A stretch of 64,000 nt of DNA from the NCBI RefSeq assembly GCF_045689735.1, contig NZ_CP142685.1, positions 1 to 64,000 on the forward strand, in the 5' to 3' direction. Of this stretch, positions 42,948 to 51,520 are shown in pieces. Origin of the DNA: Halothiobacillus sp045689735. GTDB taxonomy: Bacteria > Pseudomonadota > Gammaproteobacteria > Halothiobacillales > Halothiobacillaceae. Each line of letters begins with the position of its first letter. Within the stretch, counting starts at the first letter, position 1. The translations under genes were made by a program, and so were the position numbers. Under the pieces are notes generated by a model. It made no database searches and was not told where the DNA came from. It worked only from the letters and a program-made list of their open reading frames with translations.

Positions 42948-45026
42948 ATGTCTAAATCTGCCCGCTCGCGTGCCACAGAGCCTGTTCGGCTGACCGATCC
43001 CGTGACCCGACTGGCGGGAGTGGGGGAAAGAATCGCCGCGCAACTGGCGCGGCGGGGTGTGTATCAAGTCGCTGATTTATTGTGGCATTTGCCACAACGC
43101 TACGAGGATCGGGGCACGGTGCGGCCGTTGGCCTCGGTTCTGCCCGGCGATTCCGTCCTGATTGAGGTGGAGATTGTCGAAACGCGGGTGTTACGGCACG
43201 GCAAGGCGCGCCAGGTGGCGCTGGGGCAGGACGACAGCGGTCACATCACGCTCTGGCAATTTGGCCGGTTTGGCGAGCTGCTGCAGACCGGACGCCGCTA
43301 TCTCTTATTTGGCGAGGTGCGGGTTGGGGCACAGGGGCTGGAAATGGCTCAGCCGGAGCGGGTGCAGAGTGCGGCCCTGGAGAGCATCTTACCCGTGTAC
43401 CCCTCCACCGAGGGGGTGACGCAGGCGCGTTGGCGGGCGCTGATTGCCGAGGCATTGACCGTGGCCTTGCATGAACTGGACGAACTGCTGCCCACGACCG
43501 GATTGCCGCCGCCCCTGCAGATCGGAGCCTTGGCCGCTTTGCAGCGTCTGCATGCGCCCACACGGGCGCTGGGCGTGCCTGACCCGACGGATCCCGCGCG
43601 GGTGCGTCTGGCGGTCGAGGAGCTGATGGCGCAAGTGGTGGCGGTGCGCGCGCAGCGATCCCGCTGGGTTCGTCAGTCCGCGCCGGTGTTTCGGGAAGAT
43701 TCGGCGTTTTGGCAGCGGTTACTGGCCGATTTGCCCTTCTCGCCGACGGCCGCGCAATCCCGGGTGCTGGCTGAAATTCTGGCCGATCTGCGCCAACCGC
43801 ATCCCATGTTGCGGCTGGTGCAGGGGGATGTCGGGTCGGGGAAAACACTGGTCGCGGTCGGGGCGGCGCTGCACGCGATTGATGCGGGCTACCAGGTGGC
43901 GTTGATGGCACCGACCGCCTTGCTGGCGGAACAGCATGCGCGCAATTTTGCCCGGTGGCTCACGCCACTGTGTGTGCCGGTGCACCTGTTATCCGGGCAA
44001 ATGACGGCGGGCACGCGGCGGGATGTATTGGCCGCGTTGCAGGCGGCCACCCCGGCGATTGTGATTGGGACACACGCGCTGTTTCAGGAAGCGGTGCAAT
44101 TCGCCCGGCTCGGGCTCATCATCATCGATGAACAGCATCGCTTCGGGGTGCATCAACGCCTGGCTCTGTCGGACAAGGGCGCGCTGCCGCAAGGGGAGGG
44201 TCTGCGCCCGCATCAGTTGGTCATGACGGCCACGCCGATTCCGCGCACGCTGGCGATGAGCGCCTATGCGGATTTGGCGGTTTCGATCATCGACGAGCTC
44301 CCACCGGGGCGCCGCCCGATCAAGACGACGCTGCTGCGTGCGGATCGGCGGGAGGCGCTGATCGAACGCATCAGCGCGGTGTGTCGCGCGGGGCGGCAAG
44401 CCTATTGGGTGTGTCCCTTGATCGATGCGTCCACCCAGATCGAAGCCGAGGCGGCGGAATCGACCGCCGCGCGCTTGACCGAAGCCTTGCCGCATCTGCG
44501 GATCGGCCTTGTGCATGGCCGGATGAGTGCCGCGCAGAAACAGACGGTGATGGCGCAGTTCCAGGCGCATGCACTGGATGTACTGGTGGCGACCACCGTC
44601 ATCGAAGTGGGGGTCGATGTGCCGAACGCCTCGCTGATGATGATCGAGAATGCAGATCGGCTCGGGTTGGCGCAACTGCATCAATTGCGTGGCCGGGTTG
44701 GGCGGGGCAGTACCGATTCCTACTGTGTTTTGCTGTATGACGAGCCGCTGTCGGATCGAGCCAAGGCGCGCCTGGCGCTGATGCGGGAAACACAGGACGG
44801 TTTTGTTCTGGCGGAGGCCGATTTAGCGCAGCGTGGCCCCGGTGAGGTGTTGGGGACACGGCAGACCGGGCTGGCCAAGCTCAAGGTGGCCGATCTGGTG
44901 CGGGATGCCGACTGGGTTCCGCTGGCACGGGCGCTGGCGGATCAATGGGTTGCAGAAAATCACCCGGGCATCCCGGCACTGTTGCAGCGCTGGGTCGGGG
45001 TGGGGCAGCAGTACGGCCAGGTCTAA
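42948..45026 (+). CDS. recG: ATP-dependent DNA helicase RecG
   Basis: Branch-migration helicase that remodels stalled forks. The 692-residue protein has an N-terminal wedge/OB domain (VTRLAGVGERIAAQLARRGV, HLPQRYEDR) and helicase motifs Walker A GDVGSGKT, the DEQH box IIIDEQHRFGV, TATPIPRTLAM, VATTVIEVGVDVPNA and LHQLRGRVGRG. It is full length. It lies across a 166-bp divergent gap from the cytochrome gene, away from the gmk-rpoZ-spoT cluster it often joins. Confidence 0.96.
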   Translation: MSKSARSRATEPVRLTDPVTRLAGVGERIAAQLARRGVYQVADLLWHLPQRYEDRGTVRPLASVLPGDSVLIEVEIVETRVLRHGKARQVALGQDDSGHITLWQFGRFGELLQTGRRYLLFGEVRVGAQGLEMAQPERVQSAALESILPVYPSTEGVTQARWRALIAEALTVALHELDELLPTTGLPPPLQIGALAALQRLHAPTRALGVPDPTDPARVRLAVEELMAQVVAVRAQRSRWVRQSAPVFREDSAFWQRLLADLPFSPTAAQSRVLAEILADLRQPHPMLRLVQGDVGSGKTLVAVGAALHAIDAGYQVALMAPTALLAEQHARNFARWLTPLCVPVHLLSGQMTAGTRRDVLAALQAATPAIVIGTHALFQEAVQFARLGLIIIDEQHRFGVHQRLALSDKGALPQGEGLRPHQLVMTATPIPRTLAMSAYADLAVSIIDELPPGRRPIKTTLLRADRREALIERISAVCRAGRQAYWVCPLIDASTQIEAEAAESTAARLTEALPHLRIGLVHGRMSAAQKQTVMAQFQAHALDVLVATTVIEVGVDVPNASLMMIENADRLGLAQLHQLRGRVGRGSTDSYCVLLYDEPLSDRAKARLALMRETQDGFVLAEADLAQRGPGEVLGTRQTGLAKLKVADLVRDADWVPLARALADQWVAENHPGIPALLQRWVGVGQQYGQV

Positions 45027-45056
45027 CAGGCCGTTGAAAACCCTTTTAACGGCCTG
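45027..45056. terminator. Hairpin after recG
   Basis: CAGGCCGTT (45027-45035) pairs perfectly with AACGGCCTG (45048-45056), with AAAA/TTTT pairing inside the loop. It begins immediately after the recG stop codon between converging recG and secF. There is no trailing T-run, so termination is likely but not typical. Confidence 0.55.
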
Positions 45057-45124
45057 CTAGCCGCTGCCGGATGCGGAAATCATCGGCTGCCAACCGACTT
45101 GGCCGGTGCCGCAAAGCCTTAAGG

Positions 45125-46063
45125 TTAAGGGGCGGTATCGATGACGCGCTCTTTATCGGTCAGCTTGAGCAGATCTTGGCGTTTGAGCCCCATGTCGAGT
45201 GCGAGGCTGGAGGCGACATAGATGGAGGAGAAGGTGCCGAGCACGATCCCGACCAGCAGCGTGGCCGAGAAGCCGAACAGGCTTTCACCGCCGAACACAA
45301 ACAGCGCCAGCACGGAGAGGAAGGTGGTCAAGGCCGTCATCACGGTACGCGACATGGTCTGATTGACCGAGGCGTTCATGATTTCGATTTCCGTGCCCTT
45401 GCGCATTTTGCGGAAATTTTCCCGCATCCGGTCGAACACCACGATCATGTCGTTGATCGAATAGCCTGCCAGCGCGAGGTAGGCCGCCAGCACGGTGAGG
45501 TTGAATTCGATCTGCGTGATGCTCAGAAAGCCGAGAATCATGATCAGGTCGTGCGACAGCGTGATCACCGCGCCCGCCGCCATCTTGAGCTGGTAGCGCA
45601 GGCTGACGAACAGCAGCAGCCCGCCGAGGACGGTGAGCATGGCGAGCGCGCCGGAATTGAACAATTCCTTGCCGACGGCCGGTCCGACATACTCCACGCG
45701 GCGCATCTGCACGCCCGGTTCTTCGGTTTTCAGGGCGGCGAGTACATGATCGGCCAATTGATTCTGGTTTTCGGATTTGGCCGGCGGCAGGCGAATCATC
45801 ACCGATTCACTGGTGCCAAAATATTGCACTACGGCTTCATTGAACTGGTTTTTCTTCAGCAGGGCGCGGATGCTGTCCAGGTTGGCCGCCTTAGGGTAAC
45901 CCACCTCGATGACCACCCCGCCGGTGAAATCCAGGCCGAAATTGATGCCGCGCGTGGCCAGCGACGCAAGGGAGGCCAGCAGCAAAATGACCGAAATGAT
46001 GTAGGCGTAGCGCCGTTTACCGAAGAAATCGAATTTGGCGTCGTAGGGGAACAGGTTCAGCAT
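45125..46063 (-). CDS. secF: Protein translocase subunit SecF
   Basis: RND-type membrane partner of SecD that uses proton motive force to pull exported proteins through. The 312-residue protein has six helices, the N-terminal FFGKRRYAYIISVILLL, the periplasmic GLDFTGGVVIEVGYP, and SINDMIVVFDRMREN followed by NQTMSRTVMTALTTFL. It is the last gene of queA-tgt-yajC-secD-secF, 25 bp after secD. Confidence 0.96.
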   Translation of the reverse strand: MLNLFPYDAKFDFFGKRRYAYIISVILLLASLASLATRGINFGLDFTGGVVIEVGYPKAANLDSIRALLKKNQFNEAVVQYFGTSESVMIRLPPAKSENQNQLADHVLAALKTEEPGVQMRRVEYVGPAVGKELFNSGALAMLTVLGGLLLFVSLRYQLKMAAGAVITLSHDLIMILGFLSITQIEFNLTVLAAYLALAGYSINDMIVVFDRMRENFRKMRKGTEIEIMNASVNQTMSRTVMTALTTFLSVLALFVFGGESLFGFSATLLVGIVLGTFSSIYVASSLALDMGLKRQDLLKLTDKERVIDTAP

Positions 46064-46088
46064 GATGGAAGCCTCGAAGAGCGACGCG

Positions 46089-47951
46089 TTAAATCGAGAT
46101 CCGCGTCAGGCGGGCGCGGCGGCCGTAGATCAGGTTCACCAGCGCGCGGGTGACCATGATGGCGGTGAACAGCGAGGCGAGAATCCCGATGGTCAGCGTC
46201 ACGGCAAAGCCCTTGACTGGGCCTGAGCCCAGCGCAAACAGCACCACGGCGGCGAGCAGCGTGGTGACATGCGAATCGATGATGGTGGCGAAGGCGCGTT
46301 CATAACCGGCCTTGATGGCGGCCTGTGGCGTCAGCCCGTTGCGCAGTTCCTCGCGAATCCGCTCGTTGATCAGCACATTGGCATCGACCGCAATCCCGAG
46401 CGTGAGCACCATCCCGGCAATGCCGGGCAGCGTGAGCGTGGCCTGCAGCAACGACAGCACCGCGACGATCAGCACCAGGTTGGCAAACAGGGCAATCACG
46501 GCGGTGGTGCCAAACACGCGGTAGTACACCAGCATGAACGCGGCGACCAAGGCGAAGCCCAGAATCGAGGCATGAATCCCGGCGGCGATGTTGTCCGCGC
46601 CGAGGCTGGGGCCGACGGTGCGTTCTTCGACGATATCCATCGGTGCGCGGAGGGCGCCGGCACGCAGCAGCAGCGCGAGATCCCGCGCGGCCTCGGGTGA
46701 GCCCATGCCGGTGATCTGGAATCGGTTGGAGAGCTGATCCTGAATGGTGGCGACATTGATGACCTGTTCGATCAGCTTTTTGTCTTTCACCGGCTGGCCA
46801 TTGACGATCTTGGTTTCCGTGCGGTGTTCGATGAACACGACCGCCATCTGTTTGCCGATGTTCTCGCCGGTGACATCCGCCATCCGCCGTGCGCCCTGAC
46901 CGTCGAGATTGACGAACACAGCCGGGGTGTTGGAGCGCGAGTCAAAGCCAGACGAGGCGCCGGTGATGCGATCCCCGGTCACAATGACCTGCCGTTTGAG
47001 CAGCACGGGCTGGCCATTTTTCTCGTGATACAGTCGGACATCGGGCGGCACCCGGCCGGATTGCTCTGCGTCGATCCAGTCGCTGGGGGTGCCGGATACC
47101 AGGCGGAATTCCAGTGTCGCGGTCGCACCGATGATTTCTTTCGCCCGCACGGTGTCCTGAATGCCGGGCAGTTCGACTACGATGCGGTCTTCGCCTTGCT
47201 GCTGAATCAGCGGTTCGGCGACCCCCAGCTCGTTCACGCGGTTGCGCAGGGTGGTGATGTTTTGTTCGACCGCCGCTTTTTTCTCCGCCAGCACCCCGGC
47301 ATCGGTCAAACGGGCGATGAGGTAAGGATTGCCGTTGCGTTCGGTTCGATCGAATTTCAGCTCGGGGTATAGGCCGGGAAGTTTGTTCATCGCGGCCGCT
47401 TGTGCCGTGGTGTCGCGGAAGCGGATCAGGATGTCCTTGCCTTGATCGACATCGGCGCTGACATAGCGGATGTCGTCATGGCGCATGTCGCCCCGCAGGC
47501 TTTCGACGCGGCGATCCAGCGCGGTTTTGATCGCGGCTTGCATGTCAATCTGCATCAGAAAATGCACGCCGCCGCGCAAATCGAGCCCCAGATACATCGG
47601 CTTGGCCCCCAGCGCCGTCATCCAGGCGGGTGCAGCGGGGGCGAGGTTCAGGGCGAGCGGGAAGTCCTCACCCAGCGCGGCGCGGACGACATTGACCGCT
47701 TTCAGTTGGGTGTCGGTGGTGCTGAACTGGATCAGTCCGTCCTTGGCTTCCAGCTGTGCCGACTTGATCGGCAGGTCGGCGGCTTTGAGCGCAGCGGTGG
47801 CGCGATCGAGCTCGGCCTGCGTCAGGCTGCCATTGCGTTTGGAAATTTGCAGCGCCGGGTTTTCGCCATACAGATTGGGCAGGGCAAAAAACGCCGCCAA
47901 CGCCAATACCAGAACGATCAGCAGGTTTTTCCACCATGGATAGCGATTCAT
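46089..47951 (-). CDS. secD: Protein translocase subunit SecD
   Basis: Larger subunit of SecDF. The 620-residue protein has an N-terminal helix, a large periplasmic domain with GLDLRGGVHFLMQID and RIVVELPGIQD, and five C-terminal helices with GMVLTLGIAVDANVLINERIREEL and FATIIDSHVTTLLAAVVLF. It lies 74 bp after yajC. Confidence 0.96.
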   Translation of the reverse strand: MNRYPWWKNLLIVLVLALAAFFALPNLYGENPALQISKRNGSLTQAELDRATAALKAADLPIKSAQLEAKDGLIQFSTTDTQLKAVNVVRAALGEDFPLALNLAPAAPAWMTALGAKPMYLGLDLRGGVHFLMQIDMQAAIKTALDRRVESLRGDMRHDDIRYVSADVDQGKDILIRFRDTTAQAAAMNKLPGLYPELKFDRTERNGNPYLIARLTDAGVLAEKKAAVEQNITTLRNRVNELGVAEPLIQQQGEDRIVVELPGIQDTVRAKEIIGATATLEFRLVSGTPSDWIDAEQSGRVPPDVRLYHEKNGQPVLLKRQVIVTGDRITGASSGFDSRSNTPAVFVNLDGQGARRMADVTGENIGKQMAVVFIEHRTETKIVNGQPVKDKKLIEQVINVATIQDQLSNRFQITGMGSPEAARDLALLLRAGALRAPMDIVEERTVGPSLGADNIAAGIHASILGFALVAAFMLVYYRVFGTTAVIALFANLVLIVAVLSLLQATLTLPGIAGMVLTLGIAVDANVLINERIREELRNGLTPQAAIKAGYERAFATIIDSHVTTLLAAVVLFALGSGPVKGFAVTLTIGILASLFTAIMVTRALVNLIYGRRARLTRISI

Positions 47952-48025
47952 GAATCGGTCCCTGTCTTTGGTTGTGCGGACGGCCCGCGTCGCAGGGCGG
48001 GCGGGATCAGCGGCGTGCAGGCCAA

Positions 48026-48370
48026 TCAGGCTTCGCGGATGTCTTTCAGTGTGCCCTTGGGCATGACGGTCGCCACGGCGCCGCGTTGAACGACCAGGGT
48101 CATGCCGTCGGCCACTTCAATCACGAGGAAGGCCTCGCCCAGTTTGATGACGCGGCCGAGCAGCCCGCCATTGGTGACGACTTCGTCGCCTTTTTCAATG
48201 GAATCAATCAGTTTTTTCAGTTCTTTTTGGCGTTTGACCTGTGGGCGAATCAGCAGGAAGTACATCACGCCGAAGATCAGGATCAGCGGCAAAAAGGTTG
48301 CGATCATGCTGGGTTCTTGGGCGGCACCGGTGGTGGTGGCTTCGGCCAGGGCATCAGAAATCAAAAACAT
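48026..48370 (-). CDS. yajC: Preprotein translocase accessory subunit YajC
   Basis: Small SecDF-associated membrane protein. It has 114 residues with one helix (ATFLPLILIFGVMYFLLIRPQVKRQKE), followed by the beta-rich KGDEVVTNGGLLGRVIKL segment typical of the family. AAGGA precedes the ATG. It sits between tgt and secD in the classic order. Confidence 0.95.
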   Translation of the reverse strand: MFLISDALAEATTTGAAQEPSMIATFLPLILIFGVMYFLLIRPQVKRQKELKKLIDSIEKGDEVVTNGGLLGRVIKLGEAFLVIEVADGMTLVVQRGAVATVMPKGTLKDIREA

Positions 48371-48475
48371 GGAGCGGTTCCTTGGGGTGCATTAATCAGG
48401 CGCGCGACGCGCAAAACGGGCGTTAGTATGCCACAGGCTGGGCAAGTTCCCGCAGAGTTGGGGGCTGCGGAGCGG

Positions 48476-49597
48476 TTATTCAACCCCTCGGGCGCGATCC
48501 GCCGCGAACTGGCGGGTAAATTCGGTAAAGCGTCCCTCGGCGATCGATTCACGGATCTCGCGCATCAGCGTTTGGTAATAGTGCAGGTTGTGGATGGTGT
48601 TGAGCCGGGCGCCGAGCACTTCCTTGCAGCGGTCGAGGTGCTTGAGGTAAGCGCGCGAATAGCGCTGGCAGGTGGTGCAGGTGCAGGTTTCGTCGATTGG
48701 CCGAGTATCGCTCGCGTAGCGGGCGTTGCGCAGGCGCAGATCGCCAAAGCGGGTGAACAGATGGGCATTGCGGGCGTTGCGGGTGGGTAGGACGCAGTCG
48801 AACATGTCGATGCCGCGCGCAACCGCCGCGACCAGGTCTTCGGGTTTGCCGACGCCCATCAGGTAGCGCGGTTTGTCGGTCGGGAGCGGCGGGGTTGTGG
48901 CTTCGAGGACGGCATTGCGTTCGTCGAAGGGTTCGCCGACGGACAGCCCGCCGATGGCATAGCCGTCAAAGCCAATGGATAGTAGTCCTTCGGCGGACTC
49001 CTGCCGCAAGGCCGGATACATCCCGCCCTGCACGATGCCGAACAGCGCGGTGTCGGAGTTGTCTGGCTTGAGTGCATCGAAGGCGGCGCGGGAGCGGGCG
49101 GCCCAGCGCAGCGAGAGGCGCATCGAGCTTGCCGCCTGTTCCGGCGTGGCGGGATAAGGGGTGCATTCGTCGAAAATCATGACGATGTCGCTGCCGAGTT
49201 CATGCTGGATTTGCATCGAGCGCTCGGGCGTGAGCAGCACCGGGCTGCCGTCGATTGGCGATTGAAACTTGGCGCCTTCTTCGGTGATCTTGCGCATTTC
49301 TGCCAGGGAAAACACCTGAAATCCCCCGGAGTCGGTCAGAATGGGTTTCGACCAGCCCATGAAGTCGTGCAGATCCCCATGCGCGCGGATGATCTCGGTG
49401 CCCGGTCGCAGCATCAGGTGAAAGGTGTTGCCGAGAATGATTTCGGCGCCGAGCGCCACGAGTTCGGCGGGATCGACGGCTTTGACCGTGCCATAGGTGC
49501 CGACGGGCATGAAGGCGGGGGTTTCGATCGTGCCGCGCGCAAAGCGCAGTTGGCCACGGCGGGCGTTGCCGTCGGTGCGGAAGATAGAAAAGTTCAT
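48476..49597 (-). CDS. tgt: tRNA-guanine transglycosylase
   Basis: Exchanges G34 of certain tRNAs for preQ1 in queuosine synthesis. From the ATG at 49597 the protein has 373 residues with D89 in ILTDSGGFQV, the second active Asp in RGIDMFDCVLPTRNAR, the substrate loop GIVQGGM and the zinc site CTCTTCQ plus later Cys and His. It begins seven bases after queA. An open frame to 49654 lies in queA and is rejected. Confidence 0.96.
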   Translation of the reverse strand: MNFSIFRTDGNARRGQLRFARGTIETPAFMPVGTYGTVKAVDPAELVALGAEIILGNTFHLMLRPGTEIIRAHGDLHDFMGWSKPILTDSGGFQVFSLAEMRKITEEGAKFQSPIDGSPVLLTPERSMQIQHELGSDIVMIFDECTPYPATPEQAASSMRLSLRWAARSRAAFDALKPDNSDTALFGIVQGGMYPALRQESAEGLLSIGFDGYAIGGLSVGEPFDERNAVLEATTPPLPTDKPRYLMGVGKPEDLVAAVARGIDMFDCVLPTRNARNAHLFTRFGDLRLRNARYASDTRPIDETCTCTTCQRYSRAYLKHLDRCKEVLGARLNTIHNLHYYQTLMREIRESIAEGRFTEFTRQFAADRARGVE

Positions 49598-49604
49598 GAA
49601 GCTC

Positions 49605-50684
49605 TCATGCGGTGGGCAGCGCCTTGCGGTTGATGGGGATGAACATGGCATCACCGTAGCTGAAAAAGCGGTAGCCGTGGCCGATGGCGTGCTGATAGGC
49701 CGCGAGGATGCGCTCCCGACCGGCGAGGGCGCTGACCAGCATCAACAGCGTCGATTGCGGCAGATGAAAATTGGTGAGTAAGGCATCGGCGACGAATACG
49801 GACTGGCCGGGGTAGAGAAATAAGCGGGTTTCCCCGGTGAACGCGCCAATCTCTCCGCGGGCGGCGGCCTCGGGGTGTGCACGGGCGGCGGTTTCGATGG
49901 CACGCAGCGCCGTGGTGCCGATGCAGAGGATGCGCCCCCCGCGCGCCCGGGCGGCCGCGACGGCTGCGACGGTTTGCGGCGGGACATTCATCCATTCCTG
50001 ATGCATTGTATGGTCAGCCAGTCGTTCGGCTTTGACGGGCTGAAAAGTCCCTGCGCCGACATGCAGGGTGACGAAGGCCGTTTCGACACCTTGGTCGCGA
50101 ATTTGCTGGAGCAGGGCTTCCGTCAGGTGCAGGCTGGCGGTCGGGGCGGCCACCGCACCGGGATGCTGGGCAAATACGGTCTGGTAGTCATGACGATCGG
50201 CGGCGTCATCGGCGCGCGCAATGTAGGGCGGCAAGGGCACATGGCCTTCAGCCTCCAGCCAGTTAAGCCATTGGGGCGCGGTCGCTGTCGGCTGGAGTTC
50301 GAGGCAAAACAAGGCATCATCCCGCGCGGTGACGGTCAGCGTTACTCCGCCGGGCATTTGGAGCGCGCTGCCGACGGGCGGTGCCTTGCTGGCGCGTACA
50401 TGGCACCAGGCAGTGGTTTCGTCGATGAGCCGTTCAACCAGGATCTCGACCTTGCCCCCGCTCGCCTTGTGCCCGAACACCCGTGCGGGAATGACGCGGG
50501 TATTGTTGAGAATCAGTAGATCACCGGGTGCCAACAGCGTCGGCAGGTCGGCAATCTGTCGATCTTGCCAGCCCGTGGCAGGTGGGGCATCGAGGACGAG
50601 CAGCCGCGCGGCCGTGCGCGGTTCGATCGGGCGCAAAGCGATGTGTGATTCGGGGAGCGTGTAGTCAAACCAGCGGGTTTCCAT
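49605..50684 (-). CDS. queA: S-adenosylmethionine:tRNA ribosyltransferase-isomerase
   Basis: Turns preQ1 in tRNA into epoxyqueuosine using the ribosyl part of SAM. The 359-residue protein has FDYTLPESHIALRP, LLILNNTRVIPARVFG, GAVAAPTASLHLTEALL, VTLHVGAGTFQPV and TNFHLPQSTLLMLVSALAG, all family signatures. It is the first gene of the queA-tgt-yajC-secDF run. Any promoter must lie in the non-coding region that also holds the regulatory RNA. Confidence 0.96.
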   Translation of the reverse strand: METRWFDYTLPESHIALRPIEPRTAARLLVLDAPPATGWQDRQIADLPTLLAPGDLLILNNTRVIPARVFGHKASGGKVEILVERLIDETTAWCHVRASKAPPVGSALQMPGGVTLTVTARDDALFCLELQPTATAPQWLNWLEAEGHVPLPPYIARADDAADRHDYQTVFAQHPGAVAAPTASLHLTEALLQQIRDQGVETAFVTLHVGAGTFQPVKAERLADHTMHQEWMNVPPQTVAAVAAARARGGRILCIGTTALRAIETAARAHPEAAARGEIGAFTGETRLFLYPGQSVFVADALLTNFHLPQSTLLMLVSALAGRERILAAYQHAIGHGYRFFSYGDAMFIPINRKALPTA

Positions 50685-50969
50685 GGCGGGCGCAGTCTAG
50701 CAGCCTGCCGCAGTTTGGCGAAATCGGTTGTAAACCCGGCTGGACGCCGCGTATTGCCCCACTTTTCGGAGAAGGGAGCCCGCGATGGCGCGGCAAAATC
50801 CGCCCGCGCCCCGCCAGATTTGCGCTTCGATTCCCAAAGTCCGACAGACGGCGAGCAGGGATACGGAAAAATCCGGCTGCCGCATGGAGGCGCCAAAGGT
50901 AAAAAACACGAGGTACCCAGGTCGCGTGCCTTGGCGCGCTTCGAGTTTGCGGTTTCATGGAATTGAGAG
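50685..50969. other. Region without a recognisable gene between queA and the regulatory RNA
   Basis: About 285 bp. Short open frames exist on both strands (for example minus 50697-50909) but none has a ribosome site, family motif or credible composition. The queA leader and promoter should be in its left part, and the 3' end of the RNA at 50970-51428 may run into its right part. Confidence 0.5.
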
Positions 50970-51428
50970 AAGAAATTGGGTCAGGAAGCCATCCTGTGGC
51001 CGGGAACCGTTTCCATCGGTTCGATCCCGATGCACTCGTCGCTGAGTGGTTGCGATTCAACGAAGATACTGCCCATCCTTGGGCGATCAAGCCGACACCC
51101 ACCGGTTGATCTCAAGGCGTCCTCGCCTTGTTGCCCATTCGGGCGCCCATCCTTTGGGTGGTTAATCCTTCAACCGTTGTCCTTCCTTGCCTTGGGCATC
51201 TTGCCCTGCGCTTCCTGCGTGATCTTCCTGATCGGCGCGAAATCCCTTCGCGCAAGCCATCCTTCGGCGCATTCATCCTTGCCAATCCCGGCAAACGCCT
51301 GCCACCCTAGGCGCCGAGTCCTATCGGCGCGTCACATCCTGTGCCGTCGTCCTGACGGGGTTTCCTTTGGGTGGCGCACATCTCCGATGCGCGTTAGGGC
51401 ATCCAGCCCGCGTGTTTCCGAACACAGG
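50970..51428 (-). ncRNA. CsrB/RsmZ-like regulatory RNA (CsrA-sequestering candidate)
   Basis: Read on the minus strand the core 51425-51070 is a chain of short hairpins with GGA loops: 19 GGA triplets in 356 nt, 14 of them AGGA. Clear examples are CCGTC-AGGAC-GACGG (51344-51358), GCGCCGA-TAGGAC-TCGGCGC (51311-51330), GCGCGAA-GGGAT-TTCGCGC (51235-51253), CCCA-AAGGA-TGGG (51146-51158), AAGGCG-AGGA-CGCCTT (51114-51129) and GCCCA-AGGA-TGGGC (51071-51084). Stems differ in sequence while loops are conserved. This is the pattern of CsrB/RsmY/Z RNAs, which titrate CsrA/RsmA. Further abutting hairpins continue to about 50988, including a CAGGA loop. Both ends are estimates, with no classic terminator seen. 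The core matches the roughly 370-nt length of E. coli CsrB. Confidence 0.85.
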
Positions 51429-51502
51429 GGTATCATGCCGAAGGTTTGTGACAGCTTGTAGTGGGAATTGGCGCGAGTTCCGTCAGAATGCGCGCTTTGT
51501 AG

Positions 51503-51520
51503 CGTAGGATTTTTCCTACA
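51503..51520 (-). promoter_or_regulatory. GacA/UvrY-type upstream activating palindrome
   Basis: On the minus strand TGTAGG-AAAAAT-CCTACG is an 18-bp palindrome of the form 6-N6-6, close to the GacA site consensus TGTAAG-N6-CTTACA. Its centre is about 85 bp upstream of the probable 5' end of the CsrB-like RNA (near 51425), a usual position. It overlaps the hydrolase stop codon. A poor -10-like TGATAC (51435-51430) without a good -35 fits an activator-dependent promoter. Confidence 0.55.

Noticed and set aside
50697..50909. A 70-codon open frame on the minus strand downstream of the RNA
   Set aside because: It has no ribosome site and no recognisable family, and overlapping open frames of similar length exist on the other strand.
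51015..51031. A T-arm-like hairpin ATCGG-TTCGATC-CCGAT resembling part of a tRNA
   Set aside because: No acceptor, D-arm or 7-base anticodon loop can be built around it on either strand. It fits better as one more hairpin in the tail of the CsrB-like RNA.
51070..51425. The repetitive look of this stretch as a CRISPR array or tandem repeat
   Set aside because: Only the loop letters recur. Stems differ in sequence and length and spacing is irregular, so there are no direct repeats with spacers.
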